From: a virus
Virus record (IMG/VR): IMGVR_UViG_3300021197_001203
Span: 1-64,000 of that record
DNA length: 64,000 nucleotides
Strand: one strand, 5' to 3'
Position 1 is the stretch's first letter, and every line of letters starts with the position of its first letter. This document shows positions 35,461 through 43,221 of the stretch, piece by piece. A program made the translations under genes and the position numbers. Below the pieces are notes generated by a model. That model was not told the DNA's origin, did not search any database, and saw only the letters and a list, made by a program, of their open reading frames with translations.

Positions 35461-36274
35461 TACTGATCGTAAGCTCAGACAAAGTATGAAAAAACCTGCG
35501 AGGGTCACTAAACTAATACAAAAAACCAAAACATTAGACCCTTCAAATAACGAACCAGCCACGGTTTTAAGTGCAAATAAGGTCACTGGTTGGTCTTTGA
35601 ACTTCCCTATACAAAAGACCTGTCAGCCGTCTAAGCTGTGCATAGAAACCTGCTACTTCGCTTCAGGCATGACGACATGGACAAACTCGTTAAGGAAACA
35701 GCTATGGAATTACGAGTCTTGTGTCGAAGACCCAATTGCCTTTGCTGAAAACATAATATCTGAATATGATAAGAAAATAAAAGGTAAAACAGATTTCTTA
35801 AGATGGAACGGGGGCGGAGATTTGTTTTTTGAATCGACTGAAGCATTGAATTACATCGGTCAAACTAGACCCGACATAGTAATTTGGATAGTCACTAGAA
35901 GGCCCGATATGGCAAAAAGAATAGAGAACCATCCGAATCTCTATGTCCATTTCAGTCTTGATCGAGAATCTATGACTAGAAGAAAAACCGTACTGCCATT
36001 ATTAACCCCTGAAATGCGTAAAAGAGTATTCTTTTCGTATCAAACCGCAGCAGGTGAAGAGCCTGATATGACAAAATTGATTAAAGAGGGGGTAAAATTG
36101 TTCTTTTTTGATAATTATAGGGTGCCTTTAGGTACATATTGGGCAGTAAAAGAAGAAAAAGGGGCTAGATGGGATGCGTTGTGTCCACTCAATAAGATGA
36201 GAAGTGAAGGTAAAGACATAGAAGGTGCCTGTAATGCTTGTCGAAGATGTTTCGATGGTAGCTGGGAACAGTAG
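35447..36274 (+). CDS. Gp88-like protein (only plus-strand gene of the left arm)
   Basis: 275 residues from the ATG at 35447 (MIIVNTDRKLRQS); alternatives are TTG at 35399 and ATG at 35486. Gp88-type features: FPIQKTCQPSKLCIETCYFA (Cys triad), LRWNGGGDLFFESTEALNYI, IWIVTRRPDMAKRIE, LYVHFSLDRESM, and a C-terminal CPLNKM...GACNACRRCF that parallels the C terminus of the larger protein at 32752. Phage Gp88 proteins are conserved, and their function is unclear to me. It is oriented against its neighbours, as expected for an independently transcribed cargo ('moron') gene. A hairpin plus T-run follows. Confidence 0.7.
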   Translation: MIIVNTDRKLRQSMKKPARVTKLIQKTKTLDPSNNEPATVLSANKVTGWSLNFPIQKTCQPSKLCIETCYFASGMTTWTNSLRKQLWNYESCVEDPIAFAENIISEYDKKIKGKTDFLRWNGGGDLFFESTEALNYIGQTRPDIVIWIVTRRPDMAKRIENHPNLYVHFSLDRESMTRRKTVLPLLTPEMRKRVFFSYQTAAGEEPDMTKLIKEGVKLFFFDNYRVPLGTYWAVKEEKGARWDALCPLNKMRSEGKDIEGACNACRRCFDGSWEQ

Positions 36275-36275
36275 T

Positions 36276-36296
36276 TGTCAGTCCTGACAGGTTTTT
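36276..36296 (+). terminator. Hairpin and T-run after the Gp88-like gene
   Basis: TGTCA, loop GTCC, TGACA, then GG and five Ts, starting two bases after the stop at 36274. It suits termination of the isolated plus-strand unit before the convergent minus-strand gene ending at 36323. The stem is short. Confidence 0.45.
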
Positions 36297-36322
36297 CTGA
36301 AAAATTGGGCGTGGCGATTTTT

Positions 36323-36682
36323 TCAGGGTGTGCGTCCAGCTCTTCTAAAGCGATCAATGAGTCCTTTTGAACCAAGAGCTTGGGATGTGCTATCAGGAAT
36401 TGATGGTCCCTGCATTGTATCAGTACGTGCATATTCAGAAGCTGGTTCATTGTCAAACATATCCTTGAGCCTTTCATACTCATCTTCAATACCATCATTA
36501 TCTGTTTCTAATATGTTAGCCATAACCTTTCGATTATGACTTTCACCGTCAGTTGTTGATTTCATATCTGCAAATCTTTTAGGAACAGGTCTGCCGCCTT
36601 CTTTGAGTGAATCCAGCTTACTATTAAACTTCTCACCGAAGTCAGCCTTAACCACATTCCATGCTTGATCAAATGTTGTCAT
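36323..36682 (-). CDS. Tagged small protein
   Basis: 119 residues beginning MTTFDQAWNVVKADFGEK, a clear tag. The rest is polar and probably extended, with an acidic central helix (DNDGIEDEYERLKDMFDNEP) and a basic C terminus (LIDRFRRAGRTP). No family recognised. First gene at the convergent junction with the plus-strand Gp88-like gene. Confidence 0.65.
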   Translation of the reverse strand: MTTFDQAWNVVKADFGEKFNSKLDSLKEGGRPVPKRFADMKSTTDGESHNRKVMANILETDNDGIEDEYERLKDMFDNEPASEYARTDTMQGPSIPDSTSQALGSKGLIDRFRRAGRTP

Positions 36683-36683
36683 T

Positions 36684-37004
36684 CTATGACCTACCGTAGT
36701 ATTCTTCTTCTGAACCGGGGTGCATTTCGTTTAATGCGGCTTGTGCCCCAACAATCATATCTTCAACCTCTGACATTTCACCGCAGCATTGTTCTGCTAA
36801 TGTAGTTGCTTGGCTAAGTAGTCTGTGTAATTCCTGCACTTTTTTGCCCATGTCTTCCATAGGAGAGCCATCGCTGAGTTGTCCGTTTATTGAACCACTA
36901 AACTCATCTAATTCATCTATATCAATACCATACTGCTCAAGTGTTGCTGGGTCATACCCACCTGACTCTTTTGTTATGTTCCAAGCTTTATCAAATGAGG
37001 ACAT
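36684..37004 (-). CDS. Tagged small acidic helical protein
   Basis: 106 residues beginning MSSFDKAWNITKESGG, a tag variant. The remainder is acidic and helical (VQELHRLLSQATTLAEQCCG, EMSEVEDMIVGAQAALNEMH). A strong AGGAGG ribosome-binding sequence lies just before the ATG at 37004. One base separates it from the next gene. Function unknown. Confidence 0.65.
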   Translation of the reverse strand: MSSFDKAWNITKESGGYDPATLEQYGIDIDELDEFSGSINGQLSDGSPMEDMGKKVQELHRLLSQATTLAEQCCGEMSEVEDMIVGAQAALNEMHPGSEEEYYGRS

Positions 37005-37112
37005 TATTTTTTCCTCCTGAATAGTAGTTTGCGTTCCAGTTTGCTAAACAATTTACGTGCTGCCCCTGAGACCATGTTAGTCTGTAATATTACTATCCTT
37101 TTTTACCTTTCA

Positions 37113-37502
37113 CTATATTTTCCGTGAAACAATGCCTCTTGATTTGATTTTTTTGGGTTTTGACCTTGATACCTCAGTTAAGGGATAACCATACCCCGTG
37201 GTTTTATCTTCTTTAGATTTAGAAGGAACCCGGTGGTTCTTTCTGTCCCTATCAAAATCTTGTTTGCTTTTGTATTTCTTAGGTTTACCCACCTTTGCGT
37301 GTCCTACTAACTCAGCTGGACCTTTACCAGTCCTTATTATGCCGACTTTTTGGCCGACATAGGAGTCAAGTGTGGGTTTTTTACGTGTTTCAACCTTCTT
37401 TTTACCTGATAATATCATATCAGTGTAAGGGACATCTTTGTCATTTATGTTAATTCCCATCTCTTTGACTAGCTGCCAAGCAGTTTCAAACTCGTAGCTC
37501 AT
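37113..37502 (-). CDS. Tagged ASCH-domain protein
   Basis: 129 residues from the ATG at 37502, which places the tag (MSYEFETAWQLVKEMG) at the N terminus as in its relatives; an ATG at 37526 would add eight residues. After the tag, YTDMILSGKKKVETRKK, VGQKVGIIRTGKG and ELVGHAKVG fit the PUA-like ASCH fold, which binds RNA or modified nucleotides. The C terminus is basic. An RNA- or nucleotide-binding effector attached to the tag is the most likely reading. The 110-base gap upstream (to 37004 side) shows no gene. Confidence 0.65.
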   Translation of the reverse strand: MSYEFETAWQLVKEMGININDKDVPYTDMILSGKKKVETRKKPTLDSYVGQKVGIIRTGKGPAELVGHAKVGKPKKYKSKQDFDRDRKNHRVPSKSKEDKTTGYGYPLTEVSRSKPKKIKSRGIVSRKI

Positions 37503-37546
37503 TAGCTGGTTGGTGTTTTCGATCATAAATAAGTGATCTGTTAATA

Positions 37547-38410
37547 TTATATTCTTTTGGAAGGATAACGCCGAATCGTTTTATCTGCCATATTAGGGGT
37601 TGAGGGGGTCGTGAAATCGCCGAGGAATGAGCCGTCTGCATAGTAATCGAGCATTCTCATGCCTTCCGTTGAAGGATAGTTGGGTGCATGGTAATTACCG
37701 GGGCCTATGTCATTTGTGTTATCAGACCCAAAATAATATTCCAGCTCGTCCAAAAGCTGGGCATTGACCCCTCTTTTTCCTCCAAACTCAAAGCTAGTCT
37801 TTGGGTTGCTCTTGGCTTCCTCATACGCATCCCTCGCAAGCTGGTCCCACCAATTTTCAAGCTTGTCATCAAAGGCACTCGCATTTGCTTGTCTTCTTGT
37901 AAGAGGCCCTTGTAATATGACTCTTTCACGATTCGGCCACTTTCCCACGTATGCAGTTCGGTCCCATTCATGTCCAGTCCCTGCCCCTTGTGTGTATTGT
38001 GAATCTTGTCCCTTTAACCAGCTCATATCGACTCTAGGCATTTTCATAGCATTCACAGGAAGGCCATCCACAGTCATCTGTTCGGCTGGAAGAAGGTATT
38101 TCTCAGCAACGTCCGGCAGGACGTTCTTCATCCTGTCATATGTGAAAGCCTCCCAAAAATCGTCTTTTTTACCCGGAGATTCATCATTAAGCTGTTCTAA
38201 TAATCGCCTCCCTCCAGCATCCAAATTAGGTACTTTAGCCACAGAGCCGGGGTCGTCCCGAATGTCGAAGACCCTTCTTTGGCCTCCTTGATCAAATGCG
38301 TCTCCTAAGCCCAACTTTTCCGTAGCTATCCGAGAAAGCTCGGTCTCTCTTTCTAATGGGGTCGTATCGTCAAACTTAACTATCTCCCAAGCTTGGTCAA
38401 ATGCGGTCAT
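37547..38410 (-). CDS. Tagged protein-kinase-like protein
   Basis: 287 residues beginning MTAFDQAWEIVKFDD. A kinase-like layout follows: Gly-rich strand DQGGQRRVFDI, the strand SVAKVP with a Lys at the ATP-anchoring position, a helical segment (DDFWEAFTYDRMKNVLPDVA), then near residue 235 DIGPGNYHAPN, resembling the catalytic loop D-x-x-x-x-N, and MLDYYADG, resembling the metal-binding D strand. This is distant and some motifs are imperfect, so activity is uncertain. If real, it is a small Ser/Thr-kinase-like effector. The start overlaps the next gene by ATGA. Confidence 0.5.
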   Translation of the reverse strand: MTAFDQAWEIVKFDDTTPLERETELSRIATEKLGLGDAFDQGGQRRVFDIRDDPGSVAKVPNLDAGGRRLLEQLNDESPGKKDDFWEAFTYDRMKNVLPDVAEKYLLPAEQMTVDGLPVNAMKMPRVDMSWLKGQDSQYTQGAGTGHEWDRTAYVGKWPNRERVILQGPLTRRQANASAFDDKLENWWDQLARDAYEEAKSNPKTSFEFGGKRGVNAQLLDELEYYFGSDNTNDIGPGNYHAPNYPSTEGMRMLDYYADGSFLGDFTTPSTPNMADKTIRRYPSKRI

Positions 38411-38712
38411 TGATGGTCCTCCATCCTATTGTATCGCATCATTACCTCTTCGGGGGTAAGTCCTGAATCAGTCTCTGTATTTTCCCAATCCGTGTCACAC
38501 ACCCCACAACCACCCATTTTCGCACAGCAATCATTACAGATGTAATTTCCCGGTGTCCCACAGGCGTGTTCAGCCATACTATTCATACCGCACAACGGAC
38601 AAGGGGTATTTTCATTGTAAACGTCATCATCCTTCGACCTATCACGATTAGGGTCGATAGATATGGAAAAGTCCTCTTTTACAAGATTCCAAGCTCGATC
38701 AAAGGCGGTCAT
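38407..38712 (-). CDS. Tagged zinc-ribbon protein
   Basis: 101 residues beginning MTAFDRAWNLVKEDF. Two Cys pairs (CPLCGMNSMAEHAC and CNDCCAKMGGCGVC at about residues 38-75) suggest a two-zinc treble-clef or RING-like module. An acidic C terminus follows. Linked to both neighbours by four-base overlaps. No specific family recognised. Confidence 0.65.
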   Translation of the reverse strand: MTAFDRAWNLVKEDFSISIDPNRDRSKDDDVYNENTPCPLCGMNSMAEHACGTPGNYICNDCCAKMGGCGVCDTDWENTETDSGLTPEEVMMRYNRMEDHQ

Positions 38713-39101
38713 TCATAATCCTCCATTCTATCTCGGTATGCCTCATAGTCAATACCATATGTTCTTTTAGGGCCAACCGTACTACCGTTTTCAATTGCCT
38801 GATTAAGATCGAATGGCTTGCCATCTCCAAAGAAACCTTCAATCTCCATTGAATCAGACATTCGTTTATCAACCCACGGATGAATACATTTGCTACATAA
38901 TTTTGGAATACCCTCAACTATGTTGTTGATGTCGCTAAAACATCGCTCACATTCACTCGGCCAGTTTACACTTGGGTCGGGGTCAAGCGGTTCTTGAAGC
39001 AATAATTGGTTCTCATTCGCAATTCTTTGTATTTCTTCATCGGAAAACAACCGATGATATACGGACTTCACAATATCCCATGCTCGGTCAAATGCGGTCA
39101 T
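38709..39101 (-). CDS. Tagged zinc-finger protein
   Basis: 130 residues beginning MTAFDRAWDIVKSVYHR. A CERCF...CSKCIHPW pattern at about residues 52-78 suggests a single zinc site. The rest is acidic and polar. It ends RMEDYE, similar to the RMEDHQ end of the neighbouring gene at 38407, which suggests duplication. Overlaps both neighbours by four bases. Confidence 0.65.
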   Translation of the reverse strand: MTAFDRAWDIVKSVYHRLFSDEEIQRIANENQLLLQEPLDPDPSVNWPSECERCFSDINNIVEGIPKLCSKCIHPWVDKRMSDSMEIEGFFGDGKPFDLNQAIENGSTVGPKRTYGIDYEAYRDRMEDYE

Positions 39102-39721
39102 TGTTCCGCCCTCCTTTGCATTTCTTCAAGGCTCAATTCGGGCGAATGCCCTGTTTCATCGGGATCATCATCAAACCAAGCCAATCTTCTTTTTGGTCTA
39201 TCCACAGGCAGGTTTGCTCTTGCCAATGAATCAAGGTGTCCTCTTTCATAAGTCGGCCAATTTGTAGGTTCATTCACTTCAAAATCACTTTGATGCACCA
39301 ATTCTAAGAACTCCGGTGGTATGGTGACGTTTGAGAATAGGTGCGGTGAACCCCTGCCGTCATATCCTTCACGCATAGGGAATGATGGATCAATTCGTAT
39401 CATTGCAGGTGTAGCCACATCGTCTTGAATGTAGGGAACGCTAAGGTTTGGGTCACGCAGAAGATGAAGCCCTTGCTCATGCGCTCTTTTGCGTTGTGGC
39501 ATATTTGCTGCCATCATACCGTAAAGATTGGCAATGTTGGGATATGATGATGCGAACACCTTTGGCCCAGATCCGTATGTGTCTTTTCCTCCGATGAACT
39601 TGTTGCTATCCTCATACGTTCCGGGCTTCAATCCTTCACGCATTATGTTTTCAACACGATCTGATGTTGTTCCGTGATATGGCATCTTCACGATAGCCCA
39701 TGCGGTATCAAAGGCGGTCAT
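39098..39721 (-). CDS. Tagged ADP-ribosyltransferase-like protein
   Basis: 207 residues beginning MTAFDTAWAIVKMPYHGTTS. Immediately after the tag, YHGTTSDRVENIMREGLKPG (residues 15-34) matches the first strand and helix of the PARP/RNA-phosphotransferase-type ADP-ribosyltransferase fold (H-G-T...I...G-L-x-P). GPKVFASSYPNIANLYG at about 52-68 fits the second motif with an aromatic residue. A later Glu/Gln motif is not certain. Such enzymes move ADP-ribose from NAD to proteins or nucleic acids; phage T4 carries one (Alt) in its head. This is family knowledge; the activity here is inferred. Confidence 0.55.
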   Translation of the reverse strand: MTAFDTAWAIVKMPYHGTTSDRVENIMREGLKPGTYEDSNKFIGGKDTYGSGPKVFASSYPNIANLYGMMAANMPQRKRAHEQGLHLLRDPNLSVPYIQDDVATPAMIRIDPSFPMREGYDGRGSPHLFSNVTIPPEFLELVHQSDFEVNEPTNWPTYERGHLDSLARANLPVDRPKRRLAWFDDDPDETGHSPELSLEEMQRRAEQ

Positions 39722-40008
39722 TCCATGCCCTCCAATTCATCGTTCAGATTCAATTCAACCATAGCATCAGGATTTTCCCACCATTCAGTCAATTGTTTGG
39801 CAAACTCATTCGCTATCGAAGGCGACATCGTTTTTATGAAATTGAAAAATTGTTGCATATCTCCTAATCTCTTTGCATACATATCTGATTCATTGATGAT
39901 AGAAAGCATGGAAGCATTATCCGCGTTTCGTTTTCTGAGGAAGTTAATCTGCATCTCATAGTGTGGTGAGTTTTTCACCAAATCCCATGCTCGGTCAAAT
40001 GCGGTCAT
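39718..40008 (-). CDS. Tagged small helical protein
   Basis: 96 residues beginning MTAFDRAWDLVKNSPHY. The body is helical (QINFLRKRNADNASMLSIIN, MQQFFNFIKTMSPSIANEFA) without motifs. Linked to both neighbours by four-base overlaps. Function unknown. Confidence 0.65.
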   Translation of the reverse strand: MTAFDRAWDLVKNSPHYEMQINFLRKRNADNASMLSIINESDMYAKRLGDMQQFFNFIKTMSPSIANEFAKQLTEWWENPDAMVELNLNDELEGME

Positions 40009-40097
40009 TTCGTCACCACTATCCTACAACATGAACCATCGATCACCCTAAGATTACCCAAAGCATTCCCACAATTAGGGCAATAAGATTTACTCAT
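40005..40097 (-). CDS. Very small zinc-ribbon protein
   Basis: 30 residues: MSKSYCPNCGNALGNLRVID followed by GSCCRIVVTK. The CPNCG knuckle and CC pair could bind one zinc. It joins the methyltransferase stop and the next tagged gene start by ATGA-type overlaps on both sides, which supports real translation. Confidence 0.55.
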   Translation of the reverse strand: MSKSYCPNCGNALGNLRVIDGSCCRIVVTK

Positions 40098-41551
40098 GAG
40101 GCAATCATCCTCGCATACCACGGCATTTGTTCTAATTCACTTGGAGGAACTACCCAGCGTGTCATGTCGCCTTCTCCACCCTGACCTCTAAATTGATGGA
40201 GATTGTTTTTGTTTGCTAAGTTCCTAGCCAAATTAGACCCTCTTTCAACCCCCTCGTACCCTTTGTCAGCGATAAATTGTTCCATAAAATTAGATGTGAC
40301 TCCGGGGACATTTGACACTACTAAAGATTCAGGCTTGATTGCTTTGCCCGCTGTTTTCTGACTCCCAGCTCTATTTACCTGAGCGTTCTGAAGCTTGTCG
40401 TGTCGAGCCATCAATATACTCAGGGGCAAACCACGCTCATTTATTGCATCTATAACTGGTTTTGTTGCGCTATTGTAAGTAAATGTGGGTGTCCCCTGTT
40501 CAGCCAACTCTTTGTGTTTGTCATAAACATCACCAGTCAATTCATCTGACCATACGTGCTGACCTTTTTCGCCTCCGCCATAAGGGGGGTCTTGGCCTAC
40601 TATATCTTTGTCAGCTGCAATATCAGCCCTGTCATAAAAATCACTAAAGTCATCGTTTGTAAATGCCCAGTTTTCCATTATCTTAGACCACGGACTAACA
40701 TCCCACGGGTCCATCTCTAAGTTCCCTCCACCTGAGAAAAGATTCAGACCCTGAGCTGAAAAGATAGGACCTGTTTCAAGATCAGACCTACCAAACTTCC
40801 TGTCCCCGGTTTCGGCTTCAAGAAAATCAGCAGCTCTTTGTGCATAGGAGGGAGTCAATTTACCCCCAGCATAGGACTGTTTTGCCCCCGGTGCCGAATT
40901 AACAAGACCCCTACTATTTGTCCTCCAAATACTGTTATAGACTCCCCTACTTAACCCCAAAATATTTCTCATCAATTCCTGTTTTTCTTGGGTACTAAGA
41001 TTTCCTGAACGATAATCGGGTAATTTTTGATTTACCGTTGCTCTTAATTCATTGACCCTTTGGGGCATATATACCCCATCTTCAAATACAGAATTAGGAT
41101 TTAGTTTTCTAGCCTCTTCTATATCCGCAGCTGTAATTTCAGGTAGCGTGTGCAACAACTCAGAACCTTGATTCGGCGAAGAAAACAAACGAGGCTCATC
41201 ACCTACTCTATACAAAATATCTTTTGGATCGAATGCTAATGCTTCGGGGTTATCTCTCATCATTTCATTCATATCAACTAAAAGCTGGTCCTTATCATTA
41301 CCAAAATAACCCTCTTCAGCTCTAACCGCTAAGGGGACAGCCAAGCTACCCATAAACGGTTCAACCAATCTGCGGCCAGTGGTACCCCCGCCGCCTCTTC
41401 TTGACTTACCATACAGATAAGCATTGATCGCACGATACATCGGGTCGTCTTTGTTGCCAGCTACTTTGTAGGCTGGAGGCGCAGCTGTGTTATACTTCAG
41501 CGCGTTTAGAATCTGCTGCATAGCAGGATGGGATTTGCGAAGACTAGCCAT
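40094..41551 (-). CDS. D12-class (Dam-like) DNA adenine-N6 methyltransferase
   Basis: 485 residues from the ATG at 41551 (MASLRKSHPAMQQIL); the ATG at 41587 would overlap the previous gene by 34 bases. LVEPFMGSLAVPLAV near residue 62-76 is motif I (cofactor pocket), GNDKDQLLVDMNEMM follows, and DPPYGG near residue 320 is the catalytic motif IV of N6-adenine methyltransferases. Longer than typical Dam proteins, with a large insert between motifs I and IV. No recognisable tag. Likely protects viral DNA from host nucleases or marks it; no restriction partner is nearby. Confidence 0.75.
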   Translation of the reverse strand: MASLRKSHPAMQQILNALKYNTAAPPAYKVAGNKDDPMYRAINAYLYGKSRRGGGGTTGRRLVEPFMGSLAVPLAVRAEEGYFGNDKDQLLVDMNEMMRDNPEALAFDPKDILYRVGDEPRLFSSPNQGSELLHTLPEITAADIEEARKLNPNSVFEDGVYMPQRVNELRATVNQKLPDYRSGNLSTQEKQELMRNILGLSRGVYNSIWRTNSRGLVNSAPGAKQSYAGGKLTPSYAQRAADFLEAETGDRKFGRSDLETGPIFSAQGLNLFSGGGNLEMDPWDVSPWSKIMENWAFTNDDFSDFYDRADIAADKDIVGQDPPYGGGEKGQHVWSDELTGDVYDKHKELAEQGTPTFTYNSATKPVIDAINERGLPLSILMARHDKLQNAQVNRAGSQKTAGKAIKPESLVVSNVPGVTSNFMEQFIADKGYEGVERGSNLARNLANKNNLHQFRGQGGEGDMTRWVVPPSELEQMPWYARMIAS

Positions 41552-41553
41552 GA

Positions 41554-42444
41554 TCACCACTGTGGTTTCCCATAGGGTTTTACCCATTTTTCACAAGTCG
41601 TACAATATTTGTCATTCCATTCCCCTCTTGCTAGATTTAGATTGCCATCGCAATATGGACAAGTTTTTTGCTGCCTTTTGGAAATTATGGAAAATGATTT
41701 ACGAAGTTTTCTTTTATTATCCATCATTTGATGGTATCTAGCCAAAGCGGGATGCCACTGCGCCCTTGCTAAAGGATTCGGGTTCGGCATCAAACGTCTA
41801 TCATCCACAGCTGCATTTATGCCCATTCTTGCTAAATGCTGGTCCTGTTCCAATTTCCTGTCTCGTTTTCCTGAAGAATCCGTTATAGGGTCAATCTCAC
41901 CCAAAGTCGCTGCATATTCCTCTTGGTAATCATCTAACCTCTCTTCTTGAGATATTCCCGAAGAAGATAATGCCTGATGTATTGCCTCATGAGAAGCTAT
42001 CTCATTCATCCGGCTACCCCAACTAATGTCCTCATCCTCAGTCAAATCTCGGTCTAAGTCATCAATATTTTCCATTCCTAATATCTGAGCTAATACCTTT
42101 TCAGGATGGTTTCTAGCTGAATAAGGGCCTCTCCACTTGAGGGGGGCATAATTATCGCCACGCTCATTTGTCGCAATTCCGGTTTCTTTTAACCGTCTAA
42201 GCGGGCCAGCACTTGTTGTTTGACCTAAAGCACCCCCATGAGGTGCCTCTTCGCCCCAATCATCTAAGTAATCAGAAGTCCCTATTCTTGATTCAAGTTC
42301 TTCTTCTGAAGGGTCTCTTGTTGACGTTTCCCAATTGCTAGTCGTCAACGTGCTGGGTGCAGGAAAGCCAAATCTTGTCGGTGTTCTAGGATATGAAATC
42401 CTTGCCTTTACCAACTCCCAAGAGCTATCAAAGGCATCCGCCAT
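41554..42444 (-). CDS. Tagged HExxH metalloprotease-like protein with C-terminal zinc ribbon
   Basis: 296 residues beginning MADAFDSSWELVKARIS, a tag variant. HEAIH near residue 151 is an HExxH zinc-protease motif, followed by EEYAATLGEID with Glu candidates for a third ligand. The C terminus has CPYCDGNLNLARGEWNDKYC then TTCEKW, a zinc ribbon. This combination suggests a protein-cleaving effector with a binding ribbon. Protease activity is inferred from the motif only. Confidence 0.6.
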   Translation of the reverse strand: MADAFDSSWELVKARISYPRTPTRFGFPAPSTLTTSNWETSTRDPSEEELESRIGTSDYLDDWGEEAPHGGALGQTTSAGPLRRLKETGIATNERGDNYAPLKWRGPYSARNHPEKVLAQILGMENIDDLDRDLTEDEDISWGSRMNEIASHEAIHQALSSSGISQEERLDDYQEEYAATLGEIDPITDSSGKRDRKLEQDQHLARMGINAAVDDRRLMPNPNPLARAQWHPALARYHQMMDNKRKLRKSFSIISKRQQKTCPYCDGNLNLARGEWNDKYCTTCEKWVKPYGKPQW

Positions 42445-42450
42445 GTATGT

Positions 42451-42621
42451 TCACTCTTTACCATCCTTCTTTTGCTTTACCATTATCTCGGTCCAAGCAT
42501 GACTATGTAAATCGTCCATCAGCTTACGTTGTGTTTCTAAATAATCACGCCATATCGGTTTCCGATTAGACTTCTCCATTTCCTCTAATTGAATATCCCA
42601 ATACTCTTCGGTCATACTCAT
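42451..42621 (-). CDS. Small charged helical protein
   Basis: 56 residues from the ATG at 42621 (MSMTEEYWDIQLEEMEKS); an ATG at 42642 would overlap the preceding micro-gene. Charged helix with Trp residues; Lys-rich end. No tag or family recognised. Follows the micro-gene cascade at 42623-42928. Confidence 0.5.
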   Translation of the reverse strand: MSMTEEYWDIQLEEMEKSNRKPIWRDYLETQRKLMDDLHSHAWTEIMVKQKKDGKE

Positions 42622-42622
42622 A

Positions 42623-42706
42623 TTACTCTTCCCAATCTTCAAATGATTCTGTCATAAATGCTTGCCACATTTTACAAGCACCATTGTGATGTTTTCTATC
42701 TTTCAT
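42623..42706 (-). CDS. Micro-protein (27 residues)
   Basis: MKDRKHHNGACKMWQAFMTE followed by SFEDWEE. A strong AAGGAGG ribosome-binding sequence lies seven bases before the ATG at 42706. That signal, and the chained overlaps with its neighbours, support translation. The MTESFEDW end weakly recalls the F-[DE]-x-x-W tag but lacks the Val-Lys part. Confidence 0.5.
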   Translation of the reverse strand: MKDRKHHNGACKMWQAFMTESFEDWEE

Positions 42707-42786
42707 TGTATTCCTCCTTTTCTAGTTGCTACCCAAAACCAAAAGGTATGAGAAACCGACCAAAACCACTTATCTAGCTTGCTCAT
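42703..42786 (-). CDS. Micro-protein (27 residues), Trp/Phe-rich
   Basis: MSKLDKWFWSVSHTFWFWVA followed by TRKGGIQ. Preceded by GAGG at suitable spacing and overlapping the next gene by ATGA. The aromatic hydrophobic centre suggests membrane contact. Function unknown. Confidence 0.45.
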   Translation of the reverse strand: MSKLDKWFWSVSHTFWFWVATRKGGIQ

Positions 42787-42928
42787 TGTTTGCCTCATCG
42801 ATCAAAGTAAGGGTGAGGTGGCATATTTGCGTGGCGACAATTACAAAGAATGTATTGACATAAAACATCGCCATTTCCAATTTTATTGGTTGAGAAACTA
42901 TGCTTTCTAGTATCACGGTCTCCAACAT
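42770..42928 (-). CDS. Small hydrophobic protein (52 residues)
   Basis: MLETVILESIVSQPIKLEMA then a membrane-type stretch (MFYVNTFFVIVATQICHLTL) and a polar end. Overlaps the next micro-gene by 17 bases. A single-pass membrane peptide is the simplest reading. A ribosome-binding sequence is not obvious, so confidence is moderate. Confidence 0.4.
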   Translation of the reverse strand: MLETVILESIVSQPIKLEMAMFYVNTFFVIVATQICHLTLTLIDEANNEQAR

Positions 42929-42966
42929 GGTGTAAAAATTACACCGATTGTATTAATCTTTTTTGG

Positions 42967-43191
42967 TTATTTTTTCCAAAATCTATCCTCTAATTGCCTT
43001 TTCTCTCTTAACCGCTTCCTTGCTGCGGCCTTTGCACGACCCCTGCCAGCAGTACCGTCTCTCCTACGCTGGCTCTTTTCCTTGAGATAACATTTACCAC
43101 ACATACGCTGAAGCTCACTGGTCTGTTCACCGATCCCATTTGCCCTGCGATTAAACTCTCCACAGGTCGGACATCGGCGGGCCGAAGACAT
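42967..43191 (-). CDS. Small basic zinc-ribbon protein
   Basis: 74 residues: CPTCGEFNRRANG...MCGKCYLKEKSQRR gives a CxxC...CxxC zinc ribbon in the first half, and the second half is strongly basic (GRAKAAARKRLREKRQ). Likely nucleic-acid binding. No tag. Confidence 0.65.
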   Translation of the reverse strand: MSSARRCPTCGEFNRRANGIGEQTSELQRMCGKCYLKEKSQRRRDGTAGRGRAKAAARKRLREKRQLEDRFWKK

Positions 43192-43221
43192 AAATCGAAT
43201 AAAAAGTGTTAATTATTTAAC

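Noticed and set aside
35447-36274. Gp88-like protein read as a radical SAM enzyme because of its Cys cluster
   Set aside because: The cysteines are spaced C-x5-C-x3-C, not the CxxxCxxC of radical SAM enzymes, and the rest matches the Gp88 type.
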